The notes: generated by a model from the letters alone, not told the origin. 64,000 nucleotides of DNA from Lutimaribacter degradans (GCF_023703375.1 NZ_JAMQGO010000011.1:1-64000); one strand, 5' to 3'. Counted from the first letter of the stretch, positions 26,629-36,431 are shown. Numbers and translations: made by a program.

Positions 26629-28005
26629 ATGACAGCACTCCCCTTTCTCTTGCTCATTCTTGCGGTCGTCGCTGGATACGTGGTCAACCGTCGCGCGGCG
26701 CGCCTGATCCGTGACGGAGGCAACAGGCTGCACTCGATGACATCCTATCACGGGATATTTTCTGCTTTGCTGATCCTTGTTCCGGTTCTGACCTTCACGT
26801 TGCTGTGGCTGGTTTTCCAAGGTCCGATCATAGACCGGATCACCATGGCCAGCTTGCCCGAAGGTGTTCTGGATGGGCTTGATTCCGGGGGCGTTCAGCT
26901 TGTGCTGGCTGAAATCAAATCGGTTTCCCGCGGGCAGGTATTCGGAACGCCGGAAGATTGGAAGATAGCCGCAGCCGACCGTTTTGTCATGCTGCACGAC
27001 CGCGCGGACTGGTGGCTGGTAGTTGCGGTTTGCATCTTGTCGCTTGGCTTGCTTGCTTTCGCGCGATCCCGGGTCGCCGCCGATTTCCGGGCCCGTCAGG
27101 GTGTTGAGGGTATCGTGTCGGGGCTGATGATCTTTTGCTCGACCGTTGCGATCTTTACCACGGTCGGGATCATCGTGTCCCTTTCTTACGAGACCATGCG
27201 CTTTTTCGATCGCGTGCCGGTGGCCGATTTCCTGTTTGGCCTGAACTGGGAGCCGCAAATTCCGCTGCGCGAGGACCAGATCGCCGCCGAAGGCGCTTTT
27301 GGTTGGCTTCCTGTCATCCTCGGGACGATTGTCATCACCGTCGTTGCTTTGATCGTGGCAGTCCCGGTCGGGCTGTTCTCGGCAATCTACCTGAACGAGT
27401 TCGCGCCCAAACGGTTGCGCTCTGTCGTGAAGCCGGTGCTTGAGATCCTGGCCGGCGTGCCGACCGTCGTATATGGCTTCTTCGCCATTCTTGTTGTCGC
27501 ACCGGCCATTCGCAATTTCGGACAATCCCTGGGTCTTGATGTCGCCCCGAACACCGCGCTGGCCGCCGGTGGGGTCATGGGCATCATGTTGATCCCGTTC
27601 ATTTCATCTTTCGCAGATGACGCCCTGTCTGCCGTTCCGCAAGCAATGCGCGATGGTGCGCTTGGCCTTGGATCGACGCGTGGTGAAATGATGACGACGG
27701 TTCTGTTTCCCGCGGCACTTCCCGGTATTGTCGGCGGTGTTCTTCTGGCGGTCAGCCGGGCGATCGGTGAAACCATGATCGTGGTCATGGCGGCCGGTCT
27801 TATGGCCAAGATGACGATCAACCCGCTGGACAGCGTGACAACGGTTACGGTCCAGATCGTGACCTTGCTGATTGGCGACACTTCTTTCGACAACCCCAAG
27901 ACACTGGCAGCCTTCGCCTTGGGCATGATGCTGTTCCTTGTCACCCTTATCATCAACATTTTCGCGCTGCGCATCGTGCGCAAGTACCGCGAAGCCTACG
28001 ATTGA
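26629..28005 (+). CDS. pstC: phosphate ABC transporter permease PstC
   Basis: A 458-aa permease. The first 200 residues form the extended N-terminal region found in alphaproteobacterial PstC, with membrane helices at about 3-20, 45-65 and 125-145. The binding-protein-dependent permease core follows, containing IYLNEFAPKRLRSVVKPVLEI and the EAA loop around GALGLGSTRGEMMTTVLFPA. With PstA it forms the phosphate channel. It ends 10 nt before pstA. Confidence 0.93.
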   Translation: MTALPFLLLILAVVAGYVVNRRAARLIRDGGNRLHSMTSYHGIFSALLILVPVLTFTLLWLVFQGPIIDRITMASLPEGVLDGLDSGGVQLVLAEIKSVSRGQVFGTPEDWKIAAADRFVMLHDRADWWLVVAVCILSLGLLAFARSRVAADFRARQGVEGIVSGLMIFCSTVAIFTTVGIIVSLSYETMRFFDRVPVADFLFGLNWEPQIPLREDQIAAEGAFGWLPVILGTIVITVVALIVAVPVGLFSAIYLNEFAPKRLRSVVKPVLEILAGVPTVVYGFFAILVVAPAIRNFGQSLGLDVAPNTALAAGGVMGIMLIPFISSFADDALSAVPQAMRDGALGLGSTRGEMMTTVLFPAALPGIVGGVLLAVSRAIGETMIVVMAAGLMAKMTINPLDSVTTVTVQIVTLLIGDTSFDNPKTLAAFALGMMLFLVTLIINIFALRIVRKYREAYD

Positions 28006-28015
28006 GGCCGAGGAC

Positions 28016-29317
28016 ATGACAGATATCACGAACGCGCCTGCCGGCCCCCGCAAGGCCACGTCAACAGAATTGGTGGCGGCATCGCTCAAGCGCCGCCGCC
28101 GCAAGCAGATGCGCCTGCAATGGATCGGCCTTGGGGCAATTTCGATTGCCTTCCTGATGCTCTTCATTCTCGTTGCCTCGCTCGTGTCGACAGGTTGGCA
28201 GGCCTTTACCCAGACGCATTTGACGCTTGAGGTTTATGTCGATCCCGAGGAAATCCCGGAGGAGCGCTTGCCGCGCGGTGGTTTCGACGATGCGTTGGCG
28301 GCATCGCTTGGTCAGATGCTGCCCGGTGTCGATATGAGCGACCGGGCAACAGCCCGCGCTGTCGAGGGCATTTTGTCTAATGGCGCGCAGTTCGAACTGC
28401 GTGATCGCGTGGTGTCGGATCCTTCGCTGATTGGCCAGTCGGTCACCATGACGGTTCCCGTGTCCGACCCTTACGACCAGCTGAACAAGGGCCTGATCGA
28501 GCGTGCGACACCGGAAGTGAACCGCCGCGTGAAAGACAATGAAATCGCTTGGTTCGACACCTTGGCGGAAAACGGTGCGATCTCGAAGCCGTTCAACTTT
28601 GGGCTTTTCGCCAATGCCGATTCGCGTTTTCCGGAGTTGGCGGGGCTCAAGGGGGCCCTCGTCGGGTCGTTCTGGGCCCTGTTGACCTGTTTCGTCATTT
28701 CGTTCCCACTTGGGATCGGCGCTGCGATCTATCTTGAAGAGTTCGCCCCGAAGAACAAGCTGAGCGACTTTATCGAGGTGAACATCAACAACCTTGCTGC
28801 CGTTCCCTCGGTGGTGTTCGGCCTGTTGGCCTTGGCGGTTTTCATAGGTTGGTTCGGCCTGCCACGATCGGCCCCGTTCGTTGGCGGCCTGACATTGGCA
28901 TTGATGACGATGCCGACGATCATCATCGCGACGCGGGCCGCGTTGAAGGCCGTGCCACCTTCGATCCGCGAAGCGGCGCTAGGGCTTGGCGCATCGAAGC
29001 AGCAGGTCGTGTTTCAGCACGTGCTTCCGCTGGCGATGCCCGGGATTCTTACCGGCACGATCATCGGGCTGGCGCAGGCGCTGGGCGAAACCGCGCCGTT
29101 GCTTCTGATTGGGATGAACGCGTTCATCACCTCGGCCGCGAGCAGCCCTTTCGACAGCTCGACCGCCTTGCCCACCCAGATCTTCATCTGGGCCGACAGC
29201 CCCGAGCGTGGCTTTGTTTCGCGGACTTCGGCTGCGATCCTCGTCCTGCTCGGGTTCCTCGTCATGATGAATGCCGTCGCGATCTACCTTCGGCAGAAGT
29301 TTGAACGCAAATGGTAA
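28016..29317 (+). CDS. pstA: phosphate ABC transporter permease PstA
   Basis: A 433-aa permease with the long N-terminal (DUF3333-type) extension, one membrane helix near residues 45-65 and a periplasmic part to about 215. The permease core contains [20 protein letters not shown] and the EAA loop [21 protein letters not shown]. The ATG at 28016, 10 nt after the pstC stop with GAGG upstream, is preferred over an earlier in-frame codon inside pstC. Confidence 0.93.
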   Translation: MTDITNAPAGPRKATSTELVAASLKRRRRKQMRLQWIGLGAISIAFLMLFILVASLVSTGWQAFTQTHLTLEVYVDPEEIPEERLPRGGFDDALAASLGQMLPGVDMSDRATARAVEGILSNGAQFELRDRVVSDPSLIGQSVTMTVPVSDPYDQLNKGLIERATPEVNRRVKDNEIAWFDTLAENGAISKPFNFGLFANADSRFPELAGLKGALVGSFWALLTCFVISFPLGIGAAIYLEEFAPKNKLSDFIEVNINNLAAVPSVVFGLLALAVFIGWFGLPRSAPFVGGLTLALMTMPTIIIATRAALKAVPPSIREAALGLGASKQQVVFQHVLPLAMPGILTGTIIGLAQALGETAPLLLIGMNAFITSAASSPFDSSTALPTQIFIWADSPERGFVSRTSAAILVLLGFLVMMNAVAIYLRQKFERKW

Positions 29318-29342
29318 ATGTCCCGACAAAAGGAACCGAGAA

Positions 29343-30140
29343 ATGAACGACATGCGAAAGATCGAGCGGGACGCAAACATGACCGACACCAAGATCACGG
29401 CACGCGGCGTCAATGTTTATTACGGCGATACTCATGCGATCAAGGACGTGAATATCGAGATCACGGACAAGACCGTAACCGCGTTCATCGGGCCGTCGGG
29501 ATGTGGCAAATCGACATTCCTGCGCTGCCTGAATCGCATGAACGACACCATCGACATTTGCCGTGTCACGGGCGAGATCAGGATCGACGACCAGGACATC
29601 AACCACAAATCGGTTGATCCCGTCCAGTTGCGCGCGCAGGTGGGCATGGTGTTCCAGAAGCCCAACCCGTTTCCCAAGTCGATCTACGACAACATCGCTT
29701 ATGGTCCGCGCATTCACGGTTTGGCAAAGTCCAAGGTGGAGTTGGACGAGATCGTAGAGAAATCCCTGCGCCGCGGTGCCATCTGGGACGAGGTCAAGGA
29801 CCGGCTTGACGAGCCTGGCACCGGGCTTTCGGGTGGGCAGCAGCAACGCCTGTGCATCGCTCGGGCCATCGCAACAGAGCCCGAAGTGCTGTTGATGGAT
29901 GAGCCGTGTTCGGCGCTCGACCCAATCGCCACCGCGCAGGTCGAAGAATTGATCGACGAGCTGCACCGGGATTACTCGGTGGTTATCGTGACCCACTCGA
30001 TGCAGCAGGCGGCGCGTGTCAGTCAGAAAACCGCCTTCTTCCACTTGGGTAATCTTGTCGAGTTCAACGACACCAGTGAGATTTTCACCAACCCCACCGA
30101 TACCCGCACCGAAAGCTATATCACCGGCCGGATCGGATAA
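29343..30140 (+). CDS. pstB: phosphate ABC transporter ATP-binding protein PstB
   Basis: A 265-aa ATPase with Walker [10 protein letters not shown], signature [16 protein letters not shown] and Walker [14 protein letters not shown], all in the form typical of PstB. The H-loop is [13 protein letters not shown]. The start at 29343 is preferred because GGAACCGAG precedes it and the upstream in-frame codon lies inside pstA; Met13 is an alternative. It powers phosphate import through PstCA. Confidence 0.95.
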   Translation: MNDMRKIERDANMTDTKITARGVNVYYGDTHAIKDVNIEITDKTVTAFIGPSGCGKSTFLRCLNRMNDTIDICRVTGEIRIDDQDINHKSVDPVQLRAQVGMVFQKPNPFPKSIYDNIAYGPRIHGLAKSKVELDEIVEKSLRRGAIWDEVKDRLDEPGTGLSGGQQQRLCIARAIATEPEVLLMDEPCSALDPIATAQVEELIDELHRDYSVVIVTHSMQQAARVSQKTAFFHLGNLVEFNDTSEIFTNPTDTRTESYITGRIG

Positions 30141-30150
30141 GGACAAGACC

Positions 30151-30867
30151 ATGAACGACAAACACATCGTGTCCTCGTTTGACCGCGATCTGGAAAGCAT
30201 CCAGGCGACGGTCATGAAAATGGGCGGGCTTGTTGAAACGGCGCTTTTCGACGCGGCCAAGGCGTTGAAAACCAGGGATGTCGAGTTGGCCGAGGCGGTC
30301 CGCAAGGGCGACAAGATCGTTGATGACCTCGACCTGACGATAAAGACAGATGCCGCCAGGCTTCTGGCTCTCCGCTCGCCCACCGCCGGCGATCTGCGTA
30401 CGGTCTTGTCCGTGATGGAAATATCGTCGCATCTCGAACGCTGCGGGGACTATGCCAAGAACATTGCCAAACGCACCATCGCCATGGCCGGAAGCGGCGA
30501 AATCAACGGGTCCCTGACTGCGTTGGGCCGCATGTCGAAATTTGTCGAGTCGATGGTGCGGGACTCGCTGGATGCCTACATCCATCGCGACACTGAAAAG
30601 GCCGGCGAAATCATCGAGCGGGATCTGGAGGCAGACCAGATCTACAACACGCTGTTCCGGTCGCTTCTGACCCACATGATGGAAGATCACCGCAATATCG
30701 CGGTCGGCATGCATTTGCATTTCGTCGCCAAGAACATCGAGCGCGTCGGCGACCATGCCACGGGCATTGCCGAGCAGACCATCTACCTGGTGACTGGTGA
30801 GTTGCCCGACGATGACCGCCCGAAGAAGGATAGAACGTCACTGGATTTTCAAGAAAGTGAAGATTGA
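30151..30867 (+). CDS. phoU: phosphate signalling protein PhoU
   Basis: A 238-aa all-helical protein with two PhoU repeats. Motif families around LESIQATVMKMGGLVE and DLRTVLSVMEISSHLERCGDYAKNIAKR occur in the first. LHFVAKNIERVGDHATGIAEQ occurs in the second; these metal-binding acidic motifs are conserved. PhoU links Pst transport state to the Pho regulon. It lies 10 nt after pstB, and its stop overlaps the phoB start (TGATG). Confidence 0.95.
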   Translation: MNDKHIVSSFDRDLESIQATVMKMGGLVETALFDAAKALKTRDVELAEAVRKGDKIVDDLDLTIKTDAARLLALRSPTAGDLRTVLSVMEISSHLERCGDYAKNIAKRTIAMAGSGEINGSLTALGRMSKFVESMVRDSLDAYIHRDTEKAGEIIERDLEADQIYNTLFRSLLTHMMEDHRNIAVGMHLHFVAKNIERVGDHATGIAEQTIYLVTGELPDDDRPKKDRTSLDFQESED

Positions 30868-31556
30868 TGTCCGAGATGCAGCCATCCGTTCTGGTGGTCG
30901 AGGATGAACCTGCACAAAGGGAAATCCTGACCTATAACCTCGAACACGAAGGTTTTCGTGTGATCAAGGCTGAAGACGGCAACGAAGCGTTGCTGTTGAT
31001 CGAGGAGGAAGAACCCGACCTGATCCTGCTGGACTGGATGCTGCCGGGCATATCGGGCATCGAGATTTGTCGCCGGATAAAGCTGAGGCCCTCGTTGCGT
31101 TCCATACCGTTGATCATGATTTCGGCGCGCTCAGAAGAAGTTGACAGGGTGCGCGGCCTTGAGACGGGGGCGGACGATTATATTTGCAAGCCTTACTCGG
31201 TCGTCGAAATGATTGCCCGCGTGAAGGCGCATTTGCGGCGGTCCAGGCCGGCGTCTGTCGGCGTAAGACTGACCTTCGATGACATCTTGCTGGATGCCGA
31301 AACGTACAAGGTGTTCCGGGGCGACCACGAAGTGAAGCTGGGGCCAACCGAATTTCGCCTTCTGACGACATTCATGGAAAAACCCGGACGTGTATGGAGC
31401 CGTGAACAATTGCTGGACCGGGTTTGGGGGCGCGAGATCTACGTCGACACGAGAACGGTGGATGTGCATATCGGTCGTCTGCGAAAGGCGTTGAGCCGCC
31501 ATGGCGGCGATGACCCGATCCGAACGGTTCGCGGTGCAGGATATGCTTTGGGATAA
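30867..31556 (+). CDS. phoB: phosphate regulon response regulator PhoB
   Basis: A 229-aa OmpR/PhoB-type regulator. The receiver has the acidic pair VVEDE, phospho-acceptor D56 (LLDWMLPG) and the lysine of ICKPYS. The winged helix ends in VDVHIGRLRKALSRHGGDDP and TVRGAGYALG. The ATG at 30867 overlaps the phoU stop; a TTG one codon earlier is possible. It should bind the Pho box upstream of pstS. No phoR kinase gene is present in this window. Confidence 0.93.
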   Translation: MSEMQPSVLVVEDEPAQREILTYNLEHEGFRVIKAEDGNEALLLIEEEEPDLILLDWMLPGISGIEICRRIKLRPSLRSIPLIMISARSEEVDRVRGLETGADDYICKPYSVVEMIARVKAHLRRSRPASVGVRLTFDDILLDAETYKVFRGDHEVKLGPTEFRLLTTFMEKPGRVWSREQLLDRVWGREIYVDTRTVDVHIGRLRKALSRHGGDDPIRTVRGAGYALG

Positions 31557-32244
31557 GGCAGGTCTTGAACCGGTTGAGCAGGTACCAGGCAACCGCGGAC
31601 TGGCTTTGGCGCTGACATCCTGTGGCGTGCTGATAGGCAGGCTGAACCGCGCCATGGAGCTAGCCGGTCTGACCCTTGTCACGATCGAGGATGTCGAAAG
31701 ATGCATCCGGGCGGTGGCATCGCAAAAGCCTGACGTCGTGTTTCTGGATGAGCGCATCACGGCAGGGTCGCCCGAATTTCGACGCAAGCTGAGGCAAGCG
31801 CGCGTTACCGAGACTTTACCGATCCTTCCAATTCTCCTTAAAGAAACCTTATCGGTGTCGATCGGTTCGAAAAGTCCCGAGAGCGAGATATTCATGAAAA
31901 CGCGCGCATTACTGCGGCGAGAGCGGCCTTTCGCCTTGCGCGGCAAAAGGCACAGCGGCGCGTTTGTCCTGGATGAATCACGGTTCAAACTGTATTTCGC
32001 TGACCGGGTTGCAGATCTCAACAAGACCGAGCTGTGCCTGCTTGGCCCGTTTTTCGACATGGTCGATGTCGTGCTGGGGCGGCAAACCCTGGAACAGCTT
32101 GCCTTGCCCGAGGGTGGCAGGAAGGTTGGCAGCCGTACGGTGGATTTTCAAGTCAGCCGAATGCGGCGACGCGTAAAGGCCCAGCTTGGCGTTGATCCGT
32201 TTCGCGCGGTGCGTGGAATTGGGTACGCCCTCGCCAGGGTCTGA
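31543..32244 (+). CDS. degenerate PhoB-like winged-helix regulator
   Basis: A 233-aa protein overlapping the end of phoB by 14 nt. The C-terminal half is a clear OmpR/PhoB winged helix (LNKTELCLLGPFFDM, RTVDFQVSRMRRRVKAQLGV, FRAVRGIGYALARV). The N-terminal half resembles a receiver but lacks the acidic pair (ALTSCG replaces it) and the usual lysine motif. An aspartate (D69, FLDERI) remains. It is probably a phosphorylation-independent paralogue that may form dimers with PhoB or share its sites. An in-frame start at 31501 is also possible. Confidence 0.8.
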   Translation: MLWDKAGLEPVEQVPGNRGLALALTSCGVLIGRLNRAMELAGLTLVTIEDVERCIRAVASQKPDVVFLDERITAGSPEFRRKLRQARVTETLPILPILLKETLSVSIGSKSPESEIFMKTRALLRRERPFALRGKRHSGAFVLDESRFKLYFADRVADLNKTELCLLGPFFDMVDVVLGRQTLEQLALPEGGRKVGSRTVDFQVSRMRRRVKAQLGVDPFRAVRGIGYALARV

Positions 32245-32386
32245 AACAGGCTTGTCACCCCATCTTTTCCAAAGCGGCAGATGCCGATGTTCTTTCTCAG
32301 CATGTCCTGAACAGGCACCGCTTATCGGGCGGCGTGGTTCATGGTGTGCTTTTGCTTGCGCATCGGTGACGTGGGCGTGTTACGCC

Positions 32387-33547
32387 TCAACTCCGTTTTA
32401 GCATCATCAGCGCACCCAGCGAGGCCAGCCCGATACCGGCCGTCAGCCAGATAGCCGACAGCCCCCAGGCCGTAAGCGCCGCGCCGAATATAAGGGGCGC
32501 CGCCGCCTGAAGGATACGTGCCGGCGCATTGAGCCACCCTATGCGCCGACCGTACCCTGCGGCGCCGAATAGCGCCAGGGGCAGGGTGCCCTTGGCGATG
32601 GTCAGAATGCCGTTTCCGGCCCCGTGCAAGAGGGCGAATGCATAAGCCGCCGGCCCCCCGAACGTCACCAGCGCCACGGCGGCCATGGGATGCGCTGCCG
32701 CGGCCGCGCGTGTTGAAATCAACGGGTGAAACCGGCGCAGCAGCCCAAACTCCAACACCCGAGCGGCGACCTGTGCCGGGCCGATCAGGGCGCCGGCGGC
32801 GATGGCGACGGCGGTGCTGGCGCCAGCAGCCTGCAGCAGCCCCGGCAGATGGGCTGCCATGGCCGTCGAGTTGAACCAGGTTGCCGCGAAAACGAAGGCC
32901 AGCAGCCCAAGCGCCATGCGCGATGGTGGCGGGCCATCTTCAACCGGCGCGCTTTGCCTGACCTGTGTTTCGGTCCCTTTTGGCAGCCACGCGTTCAGCG
33001 GCAGTGCCACGAACAGGTGGATCAGCGCCCAGCCGATACACGCCTCGCGCCAGCCCCAGGTGGCCAGCATCAGGCCCGAAAGCGGCCAGCCCACGGTGCT
33101 GGCAAATCCTGCGATCAGGGTGATGCCGGTGATCGGGCCGCGCGCGTCTTTGCCATAAATCCCCGCCAGCGTGGCGAACCCCGCCTCGTAAAGCCCGATT
33201 CCCATACCCAGGCCGATGATTGCCCATCCCGCGAACAGGGCCAGCGGTGACTGGGCCATTGCAAGCAGCGCAAGACCCGACGCGAAAATGAGGTTTGAGA
33301 GCATCAGCACGCCGCGCCCACCTGCGCCATCGATCCTTGCCCCGGCCCATGGCCCGACCATTGCCGAGACCACCATCGCCATGGAAAAAGCGCCGAAAAC
33401 CCAGACCGGCGACAGGCCGAGATCTTCGGCCATGGGTACGGCCAGAACCGCAGGAATATAGTAGCTGGAGGCCCAACTGACCGTCAGGGAAGAGCCAAGG
33501 GCGGTCACGATCAGCCCGCGCCGCGCCGGGGATAGTCTTGGAAGCAT
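32387..33547 (-). CDS. MFS transporter (arsenic-island, substrate unknown)
   Basis: A 386-aa major facilitator with twelve predicted helices. The N-terminal half contains VSWASSYYIPAVLAVPMAEDLG and GPWAGARIDGAGGRGVL, a form of the MFS loop 2-3 motif. It is the last gene of a minus-strand operon arsR-permease-MFS. MFS pumps for arsenic species exist (for example ArsJ and ArsK), but I cannot assign this protein to either. No GAPDH gene, the usual partner of ArsJ, is next to it. Confidence 0.82.
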   Translation of the reverse strand: MLPRLSPARRGLIVTALGSSLTVSWASSYYIPAVLAVPMAEDLGLSPVWVFGAFSMAMVVSAMVGPWAGARIDGAGGRGVLMLSNLIFASGLALLAMAQSPLALFAGWAIIGLGMGIGLYEAGFATLAGIYGKDARGPITGITLIAGFASTVGWPLSGLMLATWGWREACIGWALIHLFVALPLNAWLPKGTETQVRQSAPVEDGPPPSRMALGLLAFVFAATWFNSTAMAAHLPGLLQAAGASTAVAIAAGALIGPAQVAARVLEFGLLRRFHPLISTRAAAAAHPMAAVALVTFGGPAAYAFALLHGAGNGILTIAKGTLPLALFGAAGYGRRIGWLNAPARILQAAAPLIFGAALTAWGLSAIWLTAGIGLASLGALMMLKRS

Positions 33548-33604
33548 GATGATGTTTCGACCCGAAAAGAATGCGGCGAGGCGACAAAGCCCCGCCGCGA
33601 TGGC

Positions 33605-34657
33605 TCATAAAACCGAAGACCAGAGCTGGAACAACAGCCCCGATGCGAAAGCGCCTGTCAATGATAGCCCGATATAGAGTGCGAAAACCTGGGGCCTGGC
33701 CAGCGCCCAGACAGCCATCGCCGCCGGGATGGACGTGACACCGCCCGCCACCAGAAAGGCCAAGCCCGCCCCCGGCGCCATGCCTTGTTCGATCAGCCCG
33801 CCCACCAGCGGCAGCGCTGCATAGCCGTTCAGATAGGCAGGCACGCCGACCAGCGTTGCGGTCACGATGGGCATCAGCCCTTCGCCCCCCAGCGCCGCGG
33901 TCACGGTTTCCGCCGGGATCCAGGCCAGCATCAGGCTTTCGAGGATAAAGGCCAGCGTTAGCCATTTGGCCAGGAACAGAGTCGTGCTCAGGGCCGTTTT
34001 TCCGAATTTCGCGCGGCGTTCGGCCTCGGCCCAAAAGCGCCAGGCAACGGGCTTGGGCGCGCGGACCTTGGCACCCCCGCAGCCGCCATTGCCAATACCT
34101 TCGCGCAGCGGGTCGGCGAAGGCGCCGCCCTTCATCATCAGGTGCACCACCATCCCGCCGAACGCGCCCAGCCCGATGGCGGCCAACGTCTTGGCGATTG
34201 CGAATTCCAGGTCAAGAACACCCGCCGTCAGCACGAACATCGACGGGTCCATGATTGGCGAGGCCAGCCAGAAGGCCATGACGGCGGACAGCGGCACACC
34301 CATCGCCAGAAGCGCCGCGATTAGCGGGATCACCCCGCAAGAGCAGAACGGAGAGATGCCGCCCGCCAGCGCACCCAGCCCGATCATCAGGAGAGGCGCA
34401 CCGGTGAACGCACGGGCGATCAGGTTGTCGGCCCCTGTCGCCCCGGCCCAGGCGGCAATCGCGATGGAAAGGATCAAGAACGGGGCCGTTTGCAGCAGCG
34501 CATTGGCTGAAAAAACGGCACTGTCGATAGCCTGGGGCATGTCGAACACCGCAAGCGTGACAAGGATCACCGCAGAGGTCAGCCAAACGCGCTGATCCCG
34601 CCAGATGTGGCGCAAGCTGGACCGAAGGCCCGTCGTTGGAAGCGTTGTTTCAGTCAT
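33605..34657 (-). CDS. permease of the ArsP/DUF318 family (PF03773-type), first copy
   Basis: A 350-aa membrane protein with about eight to ten helices. The family signature ISPFCSCGVIPLIAALLAMG has two cysteines, followed by FWLASPIMDPSMFVLTAG; the second repeat is around VTATLVGVPAYLNGYAALPL. Family members include ArsP, which exports trivalent organoarsenicals. The ATG at 34657 is preferred because it gives a normal N-terminus. It lies between an ArsR gene and an MFS gene, so arsenical or metalloid efflux is likely but unproven. Confidence 0.82.
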   Translation of the reverse strand: MTETTLPTTGLRSSLRHIWRDQRVWLTSAVILVTLAVFDMPQAIDSAVFSANALLQTAPFLILSIAIAAWAGATGADNLIARAFTGAPLLMIGLGALAGGISPFCSCGVIPLIAALLAMGVPLSAVMAFWLASPIMDPSMFVLTAGVLDLEFAIAKTLAAIGLGAFGGMVVHLMMKGGAFADPLREGIGNGGCGGAKVRAPKPVAWRFWAEAERRAKFGKTALSTTLFLAKWLTLAFILESLMLAWIPAETVTAALGGEGLMPIVTATLVGVPAYLNGYAALPLVGGLIEQGMAPGAGLAFLVAGGVTSIPAAMAVWALARPQVFALYIGLSLTGAFASGLLFQLWSSVL

Positions 34658-34712
34658 GACCAAACCTCTGGAAATGTGGTTGTTTTTGGGAAATGAAAAG
34701 TGCACGTGGGCA

Positions 34713-35030
34713 TCATGCAGCATCCTCTGGCGACTGGATCGAAACACCAGCGCAACATTCTGATGTCAGAAAGCTGACCAGGCGATGCATTTCGGGAAAA
34801 TCGACCCGGTTGAATACCTCGCGGCCCTGTTTCTCTTGCAGCACCAGCCCGGCGTCTACCAGCGCAGACAAGTGATGTGCCAGCGTAGAGGGGGCAAGCC
34901 CCAAATGCCCGCCGATATCGCTGACCCGAAGTCCATCATCCCCGGCCCTTACCAGCAGGCGAAATATCGACAGGCGGGCATCGTGGCCGAGAGCGGCAAG
35001 GGCGCGGGCGTTGGGGCTGGTCGTAGTCAT
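34713..35030 (-). CDS. ArsR family repressor (second copy)
   Basis: A 105-aa ArsR/SmtB winged-helix protein (ALGHDARLSIFRLLV; recognition helix APSTLAHHLSALVDAGLV). It has a vicinal pair ECC near residue 92, close to the C-terminus, in the position of the AfArsR-type arsenite site. It is the first gene of the operon with the permease and MFS gene. Two palindromes lie just upstream of its start. Confidence 0.88.
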   Translation of the reverse strand: MTTTSPNARALAALGHDARLSIFRLLVRAGDDGLRVSDIGGHLGLAPSTLAHHLSALVDAGLVLQEKQGREVFNRVDFPEMHRLVSFLTSECCAGVSIQSPEDAA

Positions 35031-35047
35031 GGGGTAAAAATAACTAA

Positions 35048-35075
35048 AAAACTAGTTTTGTAAATGATTCATTTA
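35048..35075. promoter_or_regulatory. two palindromes upstream of the second arsR
   Basis: AAAACTAGTTTT (35048-35059) is followed after one base by TAAATGA-T-TCATTTA (35061-35075). Both are perfect and lie 18-45 nt before the arsR start in an AT-rich promoter, suitable for an ArsR dimer. Confidence 0.55.
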
Positions 35076-35235
35076 TGCAGCCAAGGAAAGAAAGTGTTCC
35101 GGGTCTGCCGTGTGACATCGAGGCGCTGAGCGGGATGCCCGGAACCTGCCTGGACCCTTGGACGAAATAGTGCAACACCGCGCGGCCATCTTGCGCCCCA
35201 AGGCCGTGGCGGTGCGGTGTCGCTGCAATCCGGCG

Positions 35236-36147
35236 TTACTCCCATTCCATTTCTTCGAAAGTGGCTTGCGCGTTTCGGCCCGCAAGACTGTCGAACTGTT
35301 CCAGATAGTCCCAGGCCGACTGGTCTATGCTTGGCGCGTCGATGATGCCGCCGCCCTCGTCGATCAGCGCGCCGATCTGGGTGCGCAGGTTCGCGAGATA
35401 GTCGTAGGTGTCACGCCGTGCCGTAGCCAGATCGGTCGCGCGGCCGTGGCCGGGCACGATGTGGGCGGGATCAAACGCCGCCATCTCGTCGAATACCGCG
35501 ATCCAGCTATCGGTATCACGCGCCGGCCCGTTGCCCAGCAGGCGGTCGACATACACGATGTCGCCGGTGAACATCACGTCGCGCTCATCCAGCCAGACAA
35601 AACTGTCGCCCTGGGTGTGCGCCGGGCCACGATGCATGATTTCGAAACTGAACCCTCCGAAATCTAGGGTGTAATCGGACGTGAAGGTGATATCGGCATA
35701 GGCAGGTTCCGTTCCGTCCAGCCCGTCACCCAGAAACTGCGAAAGCGCGATCATGTGATCCTCGGCGCGGGCATGATGATCGTCGTTCGCGGCCTCGGAC
35801 GCGATCACTGTTGCATCCTGCGCCTGCCAGTACCCGTTGCCAAGCCAGCGGTGATCCTGCCCGCCGGTATTGATGACGTATTTAACGGGCTCATCCGTGA
35901 CGGTGCGAATGGCACCGTGCAGTATTTCAGCGCCCTTGAAAGAACCGCCTGGATCAATCAGCAGGGCACCATCTTCGGTCACGACCAGTCCGAAGGTCGC
36001 GTTATTGGCAAGGTTCTCGGGGCTGCGCTGCTCGGTCTGGCCCACGATGGCCCAGACATCTTCGGCGACGGGTTGAATTTCAAGCACGTCGGCAAGGGCG
36101 GCGGTCGGGGCAGCAAGGGCGGCTGCGGTGATGAGGGTACGGATCAT
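35236..36147 (-). CDS. MBL-fold hydrolase-like protein with an incomplete zinc motif
   Basis: A 303-aa exported metallo-beta-lactamase-fold protein (signal LITAAALAAPTAALAD). The later motifs are present: HRGPAHTQGDSFVWL, MFTGDIVYVDRLL and VPGHGRA. The first motif HxHxDH reads INTGGQDHRWLGN, so two histidine ligands are missing while D and H remain. Similar proteins occur with SoxH-like and quinoprotein-relay proteins. It is the last gene of the arsR-permease-thioredoxin operon and overlaps the thioredoxin gene by 4 nt. Hydrolytic activity is doubtful. Confidence 0.85.
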   Translation of the reverse strand: MIRTLITAAALAAPTAALADVLEIQPVAEDVWAIVGQTEQRSPENLANNATFGLVVTEDGALLIDPGGSFKGAEILHGAIRTVTDEPVKYVINTGGQDHRWLGNGYWQAQDATVIASEAANDDHHARAEDHMIALSQFLGDGLDGTEPAYADITFTSDYTLDFGGFSFEIMHRGPAHTQGDSFVWLDERDVMFTGDIVYVDRLLGNGPARDTDSWIAVFDEMAAFDPAHIVPGHGRATDLATARRDTYDYLANLRTQIGALIDEGGGIIDAPSIDQSAWDYLEQFDSLAGRNAQATFEEMEWE

Positions 36148-36380
36148 GCGCTGAGCCACCCCTCCAGCTTGGCCGCATCGGGCAGGCCGCCCGTATGCAC
36201 CAGTTTCCCGTCGACCGCTATGCCCGGCGTCGACATGACTCCTGCCATGGCGATGGATTTCTGATCGGTGATTTTTTCGACCTCTACTTGCAAGCCCAGC
36301 TTCTGGGCCGCGTCCTTGACCATTTGTTCGGCCGTTTCGCAGCGTTTGCAGCCGGGGCCGTAGACCTTGACGGTTTTCAT
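36144..36380 (-). CDS. small thioredoxin-like redox protein (MTH895/TM0996 type)
   Basis: A 78-aa thioredoxin-fold protein. The active site is CKRC in GPGCKRCETAEQMV, and the cis-proline region is GVMSTPGIAVDGKLV. Such short glutaredoxin-like proteins are often encoded beside DUF318 permeases and ArsR genes. It may reduce cysteines or the substrate of the permease. AAAGGGAAAA precedes the start. No signal peptide is seen, so it acts in the cytoplasm. Confidence 0.88.
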   Translation of the reverse strand: MKTVKVYGPGCKRCETAEQMVKDAAQKLGLQVEVEKITDQKSIAMAGVMSTPGIAVDGKLVHTGGLPDAAKLEGWLSA

Positions 36381-36431
36381 GGATTTTCCCTTTCAGTGGT
36401 TTGTTTGGATTGGCAGATGATCGCGTGCTGT

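Noticed and set aside
32387..33547. Naming the MFS gene arsJ or arsK
   Set aside because: No GAPDH partner for ArsJ and no specific motif recalled for ArsK; left as MFS transporter.
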